64,000 bases of DNA, from NCBI GenBank assembly GCA_023374025.1, contig SIJG01000046.1:708707-772706 (forward strand). Reading direction: 5' to 3'. The notes under the pieces are model-generated. The model was given only the letters and a program-made list of their open reading frames with translations, had not been told where the DNA came from and searched no databases. The stretch's first letter is position 1; each line of letters starts with the position of its first letter. A program made the position numbers and the translations under genes. The DNA comes from Heterodera schachtii (lineage: Eukaryota; Nematoda; Chromadorea; Rhabditida; Heteroderidae). Below are positions 47,901-60,500 of the stretch, in pieces.

Positions 47901-49180
47901 CGTGCCGTAATTCATATAAATAATCAAAGTATCCAGTGAAATGTAATTGCGCAGAATTATACGAATTAATTGGTTATTTGGAATCTTCTTTATGATTAGA
48001 GAATATGACTTAAGCATATTAAATAATAATTCAAAATAAGATTTTTATTAAATTCTAATATTATTTTTTTATTTAAATATTGCCTTAGCATAAAAAATAA
48101 GCTGGTACTGCTGATTTAATTAATAATTAGATTTATTTTTTTTTGATCATTTTTATTTTTGTATGCGTTAACATAAATAAATTTCTAAAAGCGTTTAATT
48201 TTTTACATTTTTTGCTTAAATTTTTAGGCTCAGAATTTGTGATTTTTCGTTAATATTTGCTTTTTTTCATTTAAATTTTCTTAAGAAATTTTTTTTTTCA
48301 GAATGTTTGACATGAGACAGAGAAGCATTAAATATTTTCTCATTTCAAAATAAATAAAAATAACCATTTTTTTTTATTATTTTTTATAAAATTTGAATTC
48401 ATTGTAAAAAAATTTAACTCAATATAAATAATTTTCTTTTATATTTTTTGTTTTTTTAATAATTTCTTTATTATTTTCACGCTTTATATTAGTCTCATTG
48501 AATTGCTTGATTAACTCCGAATATATTCTCTTTTTTTTCATCTCGGCAAACAATGAATCCTCTTCTGACTCTTCCATTGCTTATTTCATTCAATTTATAA
48601 GTTTTTTTTTCAATTGCAAAATAAATAAATTTATATTAAATAAAAGTTTTTAGTACTGTCTAAAAATTATTAATAAATTTAATTGTTGCAAAGTGACGTT
48701 AGATTAATTAATAAGCAAAATTATAAAAATATGAAAATAAATTTTTCGAAAATTAAACTAATGATTATACATAAAAATAAACATGTCCCGCCCGCAACAA
48801 AATGATCGAACAGAAGAAAAACAAACGAGAGGATTAAGAGATATGAAAATTTTAAATAATAACAAAGAATTTTAATTTAGTCGCATCAAATTCAGCAAAT
48901 CAAGACAATTCTATGTTTATAAATTTATAATTTTAATTAACTTAAATTATAAGTAAATAAAATTATTTACCACTAGTTTTTGCTAAATGTTTTATTCATA
49001 ATCACGCATGCAACATGTTTTATTGTATTCTCATGAAAATAAACATGAAATGAAAATTAAAAAGAAAAACAATATTTAACAAAAATATTTGACAAAAATA
49101 GGGTTTTTAATTTATAATAATAAATCACTGAAAAAAATTAATTATTAAAAATATAGTAAAATGATGAAACAGCAAAATTT
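44940..49180. other. AT-rich DNA with one GC patch
   Basis: No gene seen. A 45-bp GC-rich patch lies at about 46556-46605 (CGCGCGCCCGCC…GCGGCACTTCCGGCC). A 26-bp tandem duplication lies near 46823-46875. Confidence 0.5.
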
Positions 49181-49610
49181 TCAAGACCCGGACCCGGTAC
49201 CCGGATCCGGTAGGTCCGGGAAAGCGGTCCGGCGGTGCCGATATTCGCCGCTGGGATGATAATATGATATTTCACTAGATTATTATATCAAAATAATAAT
49301 TATTTCATTTTTATTGAAAATTAATGATATTTGTCCTTCATTTTTATAGTATATTTTTCCGAAATTACGAGATGCGACCTTAGTTTGTTACTTTTTTGTT
49401 AAATTAATGAATTTTTATAAAATTTCATTTATTTTTCCCGTTTGACGCACACTTGAACAAACTGACAAATTATTATAGAAGGTGGCCAGCCGCAAGAAAG
49501 AAAAAACAAAAAAAAAGTTAAGAAAATTGTTCGAGTATGGGTTTGGGATTCGAAAAATGAATGCTCGGCCCATATCCGACCAATTTCAGTTCTAAACAGG
49601 CACTCGCGAA

Positions 49611-49670
49611 AACGGCCCTCACGCGAAAACGGCCACGAGAAAATGGCCACGCGAAAACGGCCTGGCCCGA
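49611..49670 (+). repeat. 14-bp minisatellite, minor block
   Basis: Four units of ACGCGAAAACGGCC type, ending CGGCCTGGCCCGATAATT. The unit resembles the array at 49913-50246, which ends with a similar TCCTGGCCCGTTATTT. Confidence 0.85.
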
Positions 49671-49912
49671 TAATTATGATCATTTTGAAGGACAATATTG
49701 TTATGTCCATCGTTACTGAATTTGTGGAACACATAGAGTGCACCATCATGCACCAACTTAACATTATTTCGTTTTGTTTTAATTACTTGCTGCTGCTGAT
49801 TCATTTTATAGTTAATAAAAGCTTAAATTGTCAAAACATTAAAAGTAATTACTTAAAGATAAAAAATTATTTGAATGCAATTTTTTTTTTTGCATATCCA
49901 GTCGTACGAAAA

Positions 49913-50246
49913 CGTCTCCGGTACAAAAACGGCGGTACGAAAACAGCGTTACGAAAACGGCGGTACGAAAATGGCGGTACGAAAACATCTCCGGTACGAA
50001 AATGGCGGAACGAAAACGTCTTCGGTACGAAAATGGCGGTACGAAAATATCTCCGGTACGAAAAGGGCGTTACGAAAACGGCAATACGAAAATGGCGGTA
50101 AGAAAACATCTCCGGTACAAAAATGGCGGTACGAAAACGGCGGTACGAAAAACGTCTCCGGTACGAAAACGGCGTTACGAAAACGGCGGTACGAAAATGG
50201 CGGTACGAAAACATCTCCGGTACGAAAATGGCGGTACGAAAACGTC
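49913..50246 (+). repeat. Minisatellite of alternating 14- and 17-bp units
   Basis: About 20 units share CGGTACGAAAA. The 14-bp form ends TGG or CGG, and the 17-bp form ends CATCTC or CGTCTC; they are interspersed. Overlapping frames on both strands (RYENGGTK…, RKHLRYENG…) are by-products of the repeat. Confidence 0.93.
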
Positions 50247-50889
50247 CTGGCCCGTTATTTTATATATTTTTTAAATTTTTTAGAAAACTCCCATTTTATC
50301 ATTAAGTAAATAAAGATCGAAATTTTTAAATAAAATACCAATTCTTGCTTTCATAGAATTAAACAAAAAATTTCTTTTTTTTTTTTTGCAATATCCCCAT
50401 AATAAATTTTTAAAATTTATCCCTATATTTCTTGAAAATTTGAACATTTTTGGTAGAAATTCTGTAAACATATTGGCTTAACCACAAAATTTGGTCATTT
50501 TTTCAAAAAAATCTGTTAACAAATCGAAGTAAACTTTCAAAATTTCGGCGCCTATCGGCACCACCGGACCACCGCTGCTCTCGAAAAGTTTTTCGGAAAA
50601 AGCGCACCAATAAAAGTGGTTTAAATAATAATTAAAAAATTGGGCAATTAATAAAACGTTTATTTGTAAAACATTATATTTTTCATGCTTTATAAAAGTA
50701 AACTTTTATTTTCATGAATTTTTTTTTAGAAAAAATGGATTTTTTATGAATTTTTTAATACCTGGTTTTACCGGGTACCCGACCCGGACCCGGTTTAAAA
50801 ACTTGGACCCGGACCCGGCTTTTCTGGACCCGGCAATACCCGGAACAGGTTTTTGTTCAAATACCCGGACCCGTCTAACCCTAGTTTTT

Positions 50890-51890
50890 TCGAAAATTAT
50901 TTATTAATATTTTTTATTATTAAATTAAAATAAGGAATTTGGAACTTATGGCACACATGGAAAATTGGCGGAGGGGGGGGGGGGGGGGGGAGTCGTTTAA
51001 GTTTTTTCAAATTGTTCCGGGTGCAGGCGGTGCAGAGAGGCGACGGCGGGAAATTTTTCATAAATTTTAGATATAATTTGATAGAAAAAATATTTATAAT
51101 CAAGAAACTTAATTAAAGAAAATTTTTACTCACTCATAAATTGATTAACTCAAAATAATTTTTATGAAACAAATTTATTTTTAAGTTATTTTTTTGTGCA
51201 AAAAATGTGAAAAATCAAAAAAATCACGAGGCATCTCATTTGTAGTGAATTACCAAAACTCATATTATCACAGAACTTATCTCACTAAATTTGCTGAATA
51301 ACTAAGTAGTGGAAAAAATATGAAAATTGAAAAAAAAATTTAAAATATGTAACACGATTTATGACAAAAAATTTCTTTTGTATTAATAACAACACTATTT
51401 ATAAAAATTAAAAAAACTTAATCGCACAATAAAAAATATTTTATTTAATTATTAAAAATTTATAAAATTTAAATAATAAATTAAATTATATTAATTTCTA
51501 ATAATTTCGAAGTTAAAATTGAATTAAAAAATTAATTTAATTTCTATTGAGTTAAACGATTTATTAATTGCTTTATTTCGTTCTATTAAATGTTATTTAA
51601 ATTTTAGAATCATGTATAAATTTTTTTATTTATTACCATTATTTAATTTCAAGAAAAATTTCTCAAATAATTTAATTTACTGAATAAATAAAATTTTTCC
51701 GAATGTAAATGAAAAAATTATTAACATCATAATAGAAATTTCCAAAAAATCATATTACAAAAAATTTTTGCGACAGGAGAAAAAAACGGAACGAAAATAT
51801 AAATAGCTAAATCAAATTAATGTTTAAAAATTGTTTCGCTACATTTTACAATTTTTATTTTTGCTTTTTATGCAAAGTTAATTATTAAAA
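50890..51890. other. AT-rich DNA with an 18-G tract
   Basis: No gene seen. The run of 18 G at 50973-50990 is followed by a short GC-richer patch to about 51050. Confidence 0.6.
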
Positions 51891-51891
51891 A

Positions 51892-52165
51892 TATTTTTTG
51901 GTACTTTCCTGTTATGTGACCGCAAAATTAATTTTTAAAAAAGTCAACAAAGGCGCGTGCTCGACTCCGACCTTTGCGAATTCCTTTGGCGTGAAGATGT
52001 AAAAAATCGTACTGTTGATCCATTTGAAGACATTTTGGAGCATATTGCGGCATTTATGCCTCCCAAATAATTTTGGCGCGCCTTTTATGCAATACTGCGC
52101 GCGCCTTTGTTGACTTTTTAAAAAATTAATTTTGCGGTCACATAACAGGAAAGTACCTATTTTTA
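51892..52165. mobile_element. Merlin-type deletion derivative, 258 bp
   Basis: The element is 51900-52157. It begins GGTACTTTCCTGTTATGTGA and ends in its reverse complement; the inverted repeats run about 55 bp, to AACAAAGGCGCG. Flanks TATTTTTT (51892-51899) and TATTTTTA (52158-52165) agree at 7 of 8 positions, fitting the 8-bp duplication of Merlin/IS1016-type elements. The interior keeps the end of the transposase gene. Confidence 0.85.
51954..52070 (+). pseudogene. Merlin/ISXO2-like transposase C-terminal fragment
   Basis: The frame ends at the TAA at 52068-52070. It encodes EFLWRED…DPFEDILEHIAAFMPPK. The pattern E-F-L-W-R, then D-P-F, L-hydrophobic-I and a final P-P is the C-terminal signature of ISXO2-like transposases (DDE family, Merlin superfamily). 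Only about 35 residues remain; all catalytic acidic residues are lost. The clean reading frame suggests a fairly recent deletion from an autonomous copy. Confidence 0.75.
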
Positions 52166-52169
52166 TGAA

Positions 52170-54590
52170 ACAAAATCTTTACTTTAATTATTGAGTTAAA
52201 ATTAAAAAAATAACTTAACTTGAATCATAAAAACTCGAATTTGTGCAAAAAATAGGATATAAATAAGAAAATTTTGTAAAAATATAATAGAAATTTCCGA
52301 AGACAGAGATTTTGCAAAATATCATCATATGATATGCAAAAAAAAAAAAAGATTAAAAACTAAAATTCGGGCACTGATAATTAATTAATTGCTAATTTGA
52401 AAATATTTTTTGTTCAAAAACAATGTTATTTTAATAATAATTTAAATTGAAGATTTTTTTTCAAATTTTCAAAATTGGTTCTCTTTTTTTAAGTGCTTAT
52501 ATTGCTATTATTTTTTATGCAATTCCCATATGTTGCTCCAGCCATTCTTTTTTTTTCTTTTGGCACTTCTTTATACTAAAAAATAAAAATTCAAATAACC
52601 TTTATTTTAAAAAAAGAATTAAAATTTTAATTTAATGTAAAGCTTCATGAAATTTTTTAGATTTAAAAAATGAAATATAAATACTAAAATTAACAACAAA
52701 TATATTAGGATATTAAATTTTGGATTTAGAGAAGTTAACTAAATAATTTGTCATTTTATACTTTGTATCTATATCAGTAAAAAAAACAAATTAATCGTAA
52801 AAATTATAGGAATTCATAAAAATATGAAATAATAGTACGAAATTTCTTAATGTCATAAGTAGGGCCGGACTTTTAGTGAAATAGAATTCACGGAATTTAA
52901 AAATGCTAAAAAATTGTATTTTATAATTTAAATGAAAAAGGTATTAATAGACAGAATACTTGCTCATAATATTAATTCTTATACAGATTTTAAATAAAAA
53001 ATATTAAATTCTATAAAATAATGAAAATTAGTTATTGGTATATATGTAAGAAATTATTGAAATTATACAGATTCTTTATTCATTTAAAACAAATTTAATA
53101 ATACAAAAAATTTGCGGATAAAAATGAAATAATTACATAAGTAATAAAAAAAAAAAGATAATTAAATATATATATTTTTAAATAAAGATTATGGTATAAA
53201 TTTCTGGCTATGAATGGTAGTGGGAAAAATATAATAATTTAATATCGCCAACAAAAACGATGCAGAAAATATAAAATTAATTCAATTGATAAAATATGAT
53301 AAAGCCAAATATTAATTTGGAAAATAAATTATAAAAATTTCATTAATAAAATTGAAAGAGAATATTAATTATCATTAATATTTTGCTATTAATTATTTTA
53401 TTAAAATAAATTTACCAAATAAAAAAACAATAATATTAATAAATATCAATTAAAGAAAAAATTAAGATAAATATATAAAAAACAATTTGAATGCCTTTGA
53501 TAAATTGTTTATTCGAACTAAGTCATTTAAAATATCTAACTATGCCATTATTTTATTTTTGACTTTTTAATTTTAAAAATTTTTCATATTTTTCAGAAAA
53601 TTACAGACGACAAAAAAAATTTAATAATGAGCATTCTTAAAACTTTTTAATATTTTTAAAATTTTCTTATATTACAAATTTAAAAAATCTTTCAAAATAT
53701 GAATTTTAAATCATTTAATGACTTTTAAGTTTTTCTTGTAATTTATAAATTAATAATTAAACAACAATTGCATGAAAAAATAATTTAAAATAAAATATAA
53801 AGAGAATATTTTATTCAATGTAAATACAACAAAAAATAACTAATATTTACTCAATTTATATACAACTTAATCTGGATATTATAAAAAAAAAAATTATAAA
53901 AACTAAAAACAAAATCTAATATAATGCCATCAATATGTATTTTTAAATAAGTAAATAAATAATTAAAAAATCTTTTTGCCTATAAGTTGTAAAATAGGAC
54001 CATAAGATGTAAATAAATAATAGACCGATTAATAGGATTATTTCTTTAAATAAAATAATTGTTAAGAAAAAAGATAAATAGAAAGGATTGCGTGCAACAA
54101 TTTAAAAGATAAATCCCAAATGGCTCTGAAAATTATTTCGAATTACGGCACAAAAATAACAAAGCCATTTAACGCTTCCTCACAATTTTTCCACTAATTA
54201 ATAGAAAGGTGATTTTTTCAATTGTTAGGAAATAAATTTATAAATTATTATTACAAATATCAAATTAGCATAATGTATATAATTTGAAATTAATAATTTT
54301 AAGTTTAATAATTTAAAAAAGATATAGAAATTTTATATTTTTCGCAATATTACATTATTTAATTACACTTTGAATAATTTTAATTAAACAGTGATATTTT
54401 TTATTAAATTTATCTCTATTAATATTGTAATAAATATCAATAAACTTTTGTATTTATAACAACCTCTTCCTTTATTTCTTAACATTTGTTATATTGACAT
54501 ATTCTTTCGATATTTTACAAATTCGATGAAAGCATGAGAAAAAAAAAGCAAAAAATGCGAATTAAAAATCAAAATCTTATATATTAGTGT
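52170..54590. other. AT-rich non-coding DNA
   Basis: Nothing recognisable. The 62-codon frame at 52447-52635 is F/I/S-rich and not credible. Confidence 0.5.
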
Positions 54591-54596
54591 TCTATC

Positions 54597-54863
54597 TAGG
54601 GACCGGATTTTTAGGCACGAAAATTTTCCAAATAGGCACCTAATATAGGCATGAAAAAAACGAAAAAAGTCATAAAAAAAAATTGATTTTGGCGATCAAT
54701 TTTTGTAAAAATTTTCAATTCTTAGGGGCGTATTTTCCTAATTTTATTGTATTTTAATGGTTTTTTCGGGAAAAAAGCCAAAAAATAAAACGTCAAAATA
54801 CCAAAAAAGACATTTAAGGCTCGAAAATTCCGAAAAAGGCATAATAAAAGTTCCCTGTAATAT
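54597..54863. mobile_element. AAAAGGCAC-family element, TAGGGACC end
   Basis: Starts TAGGGACCGGATTTTTAGGC, with GGCACGAAA, GGCACC and GGCATGAAA motifs, and a right part with AAAGGCATAATAAAAG then TTCCCTG. The ends TAGGGA/TCCCTG are only loosely inverted, and flanking 8-mers do not match. Confidence 0.5.
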
Positions 54864-54879
54864 GAAATCAAAAAGCCAC

Positions 54880-57800
54880 ACTACAGTAAAATTGATTGAA
54901 TTTTAAAGGTAAATAGAGATTCTTCGGGCTATCGAATATAAATTAATTAGATTTTATTAAAATAAATATTTCGATAGAAAATTCGTTATTACCATTAAAC
55001 TATTATTTGAACGTTTTTTGAATTAATTTTTTTGTGAATTAATTTTTTGAACAAAAAGACTATAAATAATGCATTATAATATTAAAAGAAAAAAATGCAG
55101 AAAATGAAATTAAAATTTACATTAATTTTAAAATGTACATTAAATTGAATTTTTAGAATATTTTATTTAATTATTTATGATTTATCCTCTCAATTAAGAT
55201 AAACTAAAAAAAAATGGCGTAAAAAAAATCTAAGCCTTGTTGAGTTTTTGAGAAGGGAAAAAACTTATATTCGAAAAAGTCGAATAATTAATTTACCAAA
55301 TGAAAATCTAATTTTTAACAACAAAATATAATAATCCAATTGTATTAGTAAAAAGACAAATACACAAAAAATAGAACATAAATGTTTTTAATAAATTATA
55401 ATTCTAAATAATTCAAAATAAACCGATTTCAGTAGAAAAAGCCAATGAGTAGAAGGTCAAAAAGAAGAAGAAAAAAAATAGCAGGAATTCGAGAAAAAAA
55501 AAAAAAAAAATTTAAAAAAATTAAGTTTTATTTTTTAATATTTTACAAAAGATAATATTTATTAATGAAATTATTTAAAAGAAAAAAACCAAACTTATAC
55601 ATAATTTAAAAATAAATTAAATATTTAATTTAATACTCTAAAATTAACAATTTTATAAAAGAAAAAAAAATATTAAATAATCACAAACAGCGACAAAAAA
55701 TTTTAAAAAATTAAGTTTTATTTTTTTTAATATTTTACAAAAGATAATATTTATTAATGAAATTATTTGAAAAAAAAAAACAAAACTTATACATAATTTA
55801 AAAATAAATTAAATATTTAATTTAATACTCTAAATTTTTTGAGTGATAAATAAATTTAAAGTAATAACAATTTTATAAAAGAAAAAAAAATTGCTACTTT
55901 GATTTAAACTTTATTATGCTTAAATTGTAGTATTTAGAATTTATTACTAAGTAATAAACAAAAGAATCTATTGTTAAAAGTAATAATTAATGCAATAAAT
56001 TATTAAACAACAAACATTTTAATTGTTATTAAAAATTTTGAGATTTAAATCGAGTCCGTTTAAATATAAATGCCAATGAACTGAACAGAATTGGAAATTT
56101 AGCATAGAAAAACTGCAAATATTTAATTCTTCTATTTGACATATTATTTTTAATTTCAATTAAATTTAATGCTGTAGGCGTTGCCGCCGTGGATTGGAGG
56201 CAGGCGAAAAAGAAGGTAAGACAAGAAGGAATGAAAATAATTAAAGTCATATATCCTTATTATAACAAAGAAAAATATGACAATTAAATTAAAGAATTTA
56301 AAAATTTTTACGATCTTTCGTTCTTAATTAAAATTTTTATTCTTAATTTTAAACTTATTTATTAAAATTGGTAATTCATAAATTATAATATCATACTTTA
56401 ATAATAAGTTTGTTTTGATTTATTAAAATAAAAAAAGACAAAAAACGAGTTTTGGCGCCTATAAAGGAAACTTCAACCGACGGGCTAATAGATTATATAA
56501 TAAAAATTTTAAGAAAAAGATAGTCGTCAATTATAAATTTAAATAAATTTGTTATTTTTTGCAATAAAAACAGCGAGCATAAGTATTGAAAATAATAAAA
56601 TAAAAATAAGAGATTATTTAAAATGAAACTTTATTATTTGCCTATAATTATAACCTTACAAATTTTAAATGTCCTTATTTGTATTCTTAAAATTATTCAT
56701 ATATTTTTTGCTTTTACAATAAAAGTTACACTAATTTTTGCTTATTTATTATTTTTATTAACTTTTTTCTATCGCTCGATGTTTAACTCTTTTAATCATA
56801 GAAAATTATATTTTATCTTTTATTGGTTTAATTTCGTATAATTGCTAATACTTTTTTAAAATAATTTATTTCTATAAAAATAATGGCACTCGTAAAAATC
56901 TTATTTTATTATTTCTGATCAATTTATTTAGGATTATAAATTAATTTGAATTTTCTCTTGTCTGACCAGCTTTTTTTCACATTCATTTTGACGCCAAAAA
57001 ATAAATCTATTTTTTTAAGATTTGTTTAATAATTAAATGTATTTATAATTAAGAATTTTATTTAAGGTTAGACCAATTAAAAATTTTTTTTGTTTTTTTT
57101 TTGTATAAATGGTATTAAAAACAAAGAAAAACATTAATTATCATTTATTTACATCTAAATTGATAATTTGTGAATTTATATAAAGAATCCGATCCACTTT
57201 AACAATAATTAAATTTTTCCAGTTTTGTCAAATTTTTATTTTCAAATACGTTTTTCATCATGTTAAATTACTTAATTTATTTATTTACAACTATTATTTT
57301 TCATCCATTTAAGGATTTCAATTTTATATGCTTTTTACTTTTAAATAGCTTGCAGACTTAATCATTATTTGTAACTTTTCGGGTTCTGGATTTCACATAA
57401 AATACATTTAGATTTACTTTAAATATTTCACAGAAAATTTATTAAGCGAAAATCAAATAGTATATTCATTTTAAATGATTTGATTATCATTTTTTATTAT
57501 TTTTAATTTTTGTCGCAATGTTTTTCTATTTTATTAAATTGAAGAAAAAGAATAAAGAATCTTTTTAGTTAATTAAACTTTCTTATATAATATTTATTTT
57601 TAAATACTTCTTTAATTTTATTTTCGACAATAAATCTTGACTTCTTCGTTCAAACGAGATCCTTATTGTTGGTCAACTCTTTTGATTTTTCCCCAATATT
57701 TTGTCTCATAATTATTAATTTTTCCTTTTTTTTTAAATAAAACATATTTGGAAATATTTGTTCATTTTAAAATAAATTTTTATTTTTAATATTTTATTGT

Positions 57801-58200
57801 GTTAAAAAACATTAAATTTTTATTAAGGAATTCTCTGAAAATCATAAATTGGTAAAAAAAAAATGCCGAAATATGCATAAAAATTGTACCTAAATTAATG
57901 CTAAAACATTGTTATTACTTTATTTTAAAATTTTTCTTCCATTTTCTCGACTTCAACATTTGTCACATTCACAGTTTTCCATACACAATCAATGTGAATA
58001 ATTTATCAATTCTGTTAGTTTTTTTTTTAATTTAATAAAATTTGTTATTCTTGTTTATAAATTGTTATTGATCTTTTTTCAAATATTCATAAATTAAAAT
58101 CCTAAACATTTAGATGATAATACTAATACTTTATTTTAAAATTTTAGTGAAAATTTAATTTCTGTATTAACTTTCAGTGAATATTTAATTGGTAATAAAT
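54880..58200. other. AT-rich DNA with a local direct duplication
   Basis: No gene seen. About 140-200 bp at 55508-55672 recur at 55696-55893 with small gaps (shared AAAGATAATATTTATTAATG and AAACTTATACATAATTTAAA). The small frames at 56029-56250 and 56623-56841 are hydrophobic or low-complexity and not credible. 57507-57648 is the second copy of the repeat at 23724-23855. Confidence 0.55.
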
Positions 58201-58206
58201 ATTATG

Positions 58207-58350
58207 GAAATATTTGATTTTTTACTTTCTCAAATTTTTCACACAAACCATTTTTCTTTTTCTTTTCTTTCTTAACATTTATTAAGGTCCATATTTGAAA
58301 GAAAAAGGGTTGTGTGAAGAATTTGAAAAACTCAAAAATCAAATATTTAA
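58207..58350. repeat. Foldback, about 144 bp
   Basis: 58207-58262 is an imperfect inverted repeat of 58297-58350 (AAATATTTGATTTTT…CACACAA against TTGTGTG…AAAAATCAAATATTT). Probably a MITE. Confidence 0.75.
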
Positions 58351-58359
58351 CATATTTTT

Positions 58360-60090
58360 TTACCAAAAAATATTAACTTTAAGTTAATATTGAAAATAAT
58401 TTCCTTCATATATTTATTTTACAATATGTTTATTCAAGATTAGTCGAATTAAAATAATTTATCTGCTTCGTATTCATATAAGATTGTTTTTATATTCCTT
58501 TAAGGGAATTTTTTCATAAATAACATTTATTAGGATTAATTAATGTCAAATAATCAAAACATCATTCAAATAATCAAAACATCATTTTTTGAAGTTTATG
58601 CCTCCCGCACAACTTTTTTAACTTATATTTCGATTTTTCAATAAAAACAAAGATTTTAATTAAATTTAATTATCATATAATAAATATTCCATTTTTAATT
58701 TTAGTTTTCCCATTACATAAAAGTTTCAATTTGCTAATTAATTTATATGTAAAAAACAGTTAATTCATTATGAAAAATTCAACTGACGAGTAAAAAAAAT
58801 CAATTTTTTTTGTTTTTCTTTTTTTTTTTAAATATAAATTGTTGTCGTTAAATTAACAATTTTTTAATTAAAGGTGAGCCTTAATGTATGATTATGTTCT
58901 TGATTATTATATTAACTCGTCAAAATCTTTTTTATTTTTTTTATTTTGAGATATTTAACTTAATTGATAGAAAATTAACTTGCCCTAGAATTTGTTCAAT
59001 CTTGTGCAGCTGCTTTGGACTTTTGTTGAACGTACTACCACTCCTTTTTTCCGTTATTTTGTTGAATTAAATAAAATTAATTAACTTCATTTTACTGTAT
59101 TATTTTATTGATCATTTGTAAAATCTTTCGTATTCATTTTTTTATTTTTATATATAATCATTTTTAAATAAATTTTCGCTTAATTTATATTTTCTGTATT
59201 TAAAGTTTTCTGCTTTTTAATGAATTAATTATTTTTTATTTTGCCAATTTGTATTGCGTAAGTTTTTACTTTCAATTTTGTATATTTTTTGTTTATATTA
59301 TTATGAATTTTGATTCTTTAAATTTTTAATAATAAATAAAGATTATTAATTTTATTAAAAAAAATTTAATTTTCAAAAAAAAAGTTTTTAATAGATTTTA
59401 ATCATTTTGGACAAATTAATTACAATTTTTAAAAAAGTCTGATTGTTTTTCTTAGAATCCCAATGTGAAAAGAGCGGATAATCGTTAAGAAAATGAAAAA
59501 TTCATAGTAGAAAGGACTTTGGTCCATTAGTCAAGCAATTAATTTTATTTTTTTTTAAGAATCTTAAACCATACTTTTATTGATGATGATATAAACTCTC
59601 ATGAAATTTATTATTCTTTAATAATTTTTCTTACTGAATCATTTAAAAAAAACCTTGAAAAAACAATTTTATTTTTGGATTCTTTTACTCTTATGTGGCA
59701 TTTTTTAGCCATTATTTATTTTGCAATTAAGAGCCTGAAAATCCGTGCCTTTTTTATGACAAAATAAAACTATGTTTACAACATTAAAACAAAGTTTTGT
59801 TTCTAGACATCCCTGTTGATAGAATAAATTAATCCACCTCAGTTTTCACACCAACTTTCGGGTATTCAGACGAAATCTAATTATTTATGTATCAATAATT
59901 TAATTTCCTATGACTTCGGTCAATCCGTCACGTTTTGATGCTTAATTATTTTTTGATTCATTCCAACTCAAAAGTAAATCAAAGTTTGAGGACAAACTTA
60001 AGGAAGGGTGGACGTGTATTTAATAAATTCAGAATTGCATATATAAATTTTAAAAATCAAAATTTTTTGCAATTGTCTAAAAATTGTTCC
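58360..60090. other. AT-rich non-coding DNA
   Basis: Nothing recognisable apart from a small tandem AATAATCAAAACATCATT-type repeat near 58550-58585. Confidence 0.5.
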
Positions 60091-60099
60091 TTTGCCATT

Positions 60100-60500
60100 G
60101 CACATCCGTTTAATTTGTTTCCCAATCACATATATCCGCTCTCTTCCATTCCATTTTCCGTTCCATAAGTCCAACTATTTAATCGGGAGCACTCTCTCGG
60201 TAAGGAATCAGTTGGGTGGGCAGTTAATCGGCGAGCAAGAGCCGAGAGCAAAGCGCGGCGCAATTATTATTAATGTGATTGGCAATTTATAATTAATATT
60301 TTACTCCTTCTCGTCCATTCCCCGCACGCGTATTCGATCTAGTGGGCGCCCATGGGATTACCAATTTGGGGAGGTCATTCATCCAGGGCACGGATTTTGG
60401 CTTATTCCTTTCCCCCCCCCCCCAAATCCAATCCCCGTTTTGACTCGTCCCCTTCCTCATATTCTGGGCTGGACATCAGCACCTTCACTATATATAAATA
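60100..60500. other. Isolated GC-richer unique segment
   Basis: About 400 bp of near-balanced composition stand out from the AT-rich surroundings. It includes GCACGCGTATTCGATC, a 12-C run (60412-60423) and a TATA-like CACTATATATAAAT at about 60486-60499. No frame is recognisable and no repeat ends are visible. It could be a decayed element or a regulatory region or first exon of an unseen gene. Confidence 0.4.

Larger units (their letters stand above)
49184..50883. mobile_element. Possible CCCGGACCC-array element enclosing a minisatellite
   Basis: 49184-49245 and 50761-50883 both carry repeated CCCGGACCC/CCGGGTACC. The right end, in reverse complement, starts TAGGGTTAGACGGGTCC, a TAGGG terminus. 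The left terminus and an 8-bp duplication were not found. The interior holds the minisatellite and a GGCGCCTATCGGCACC motif copy at 50506-50575. Confidence 0.5.

Noticed and set aside
49867..50309. Frames of 90-152 codons across the minisatellite
   Set aside because: Long frames exist in several phases on both strands, as expected from a stop-free short repeat.
56623..56841. Small hydrophobic 72-codon frame
   Set aside because: T-rich DNA gives F/L/I runs by chance; no signal, conservation or context supports it.
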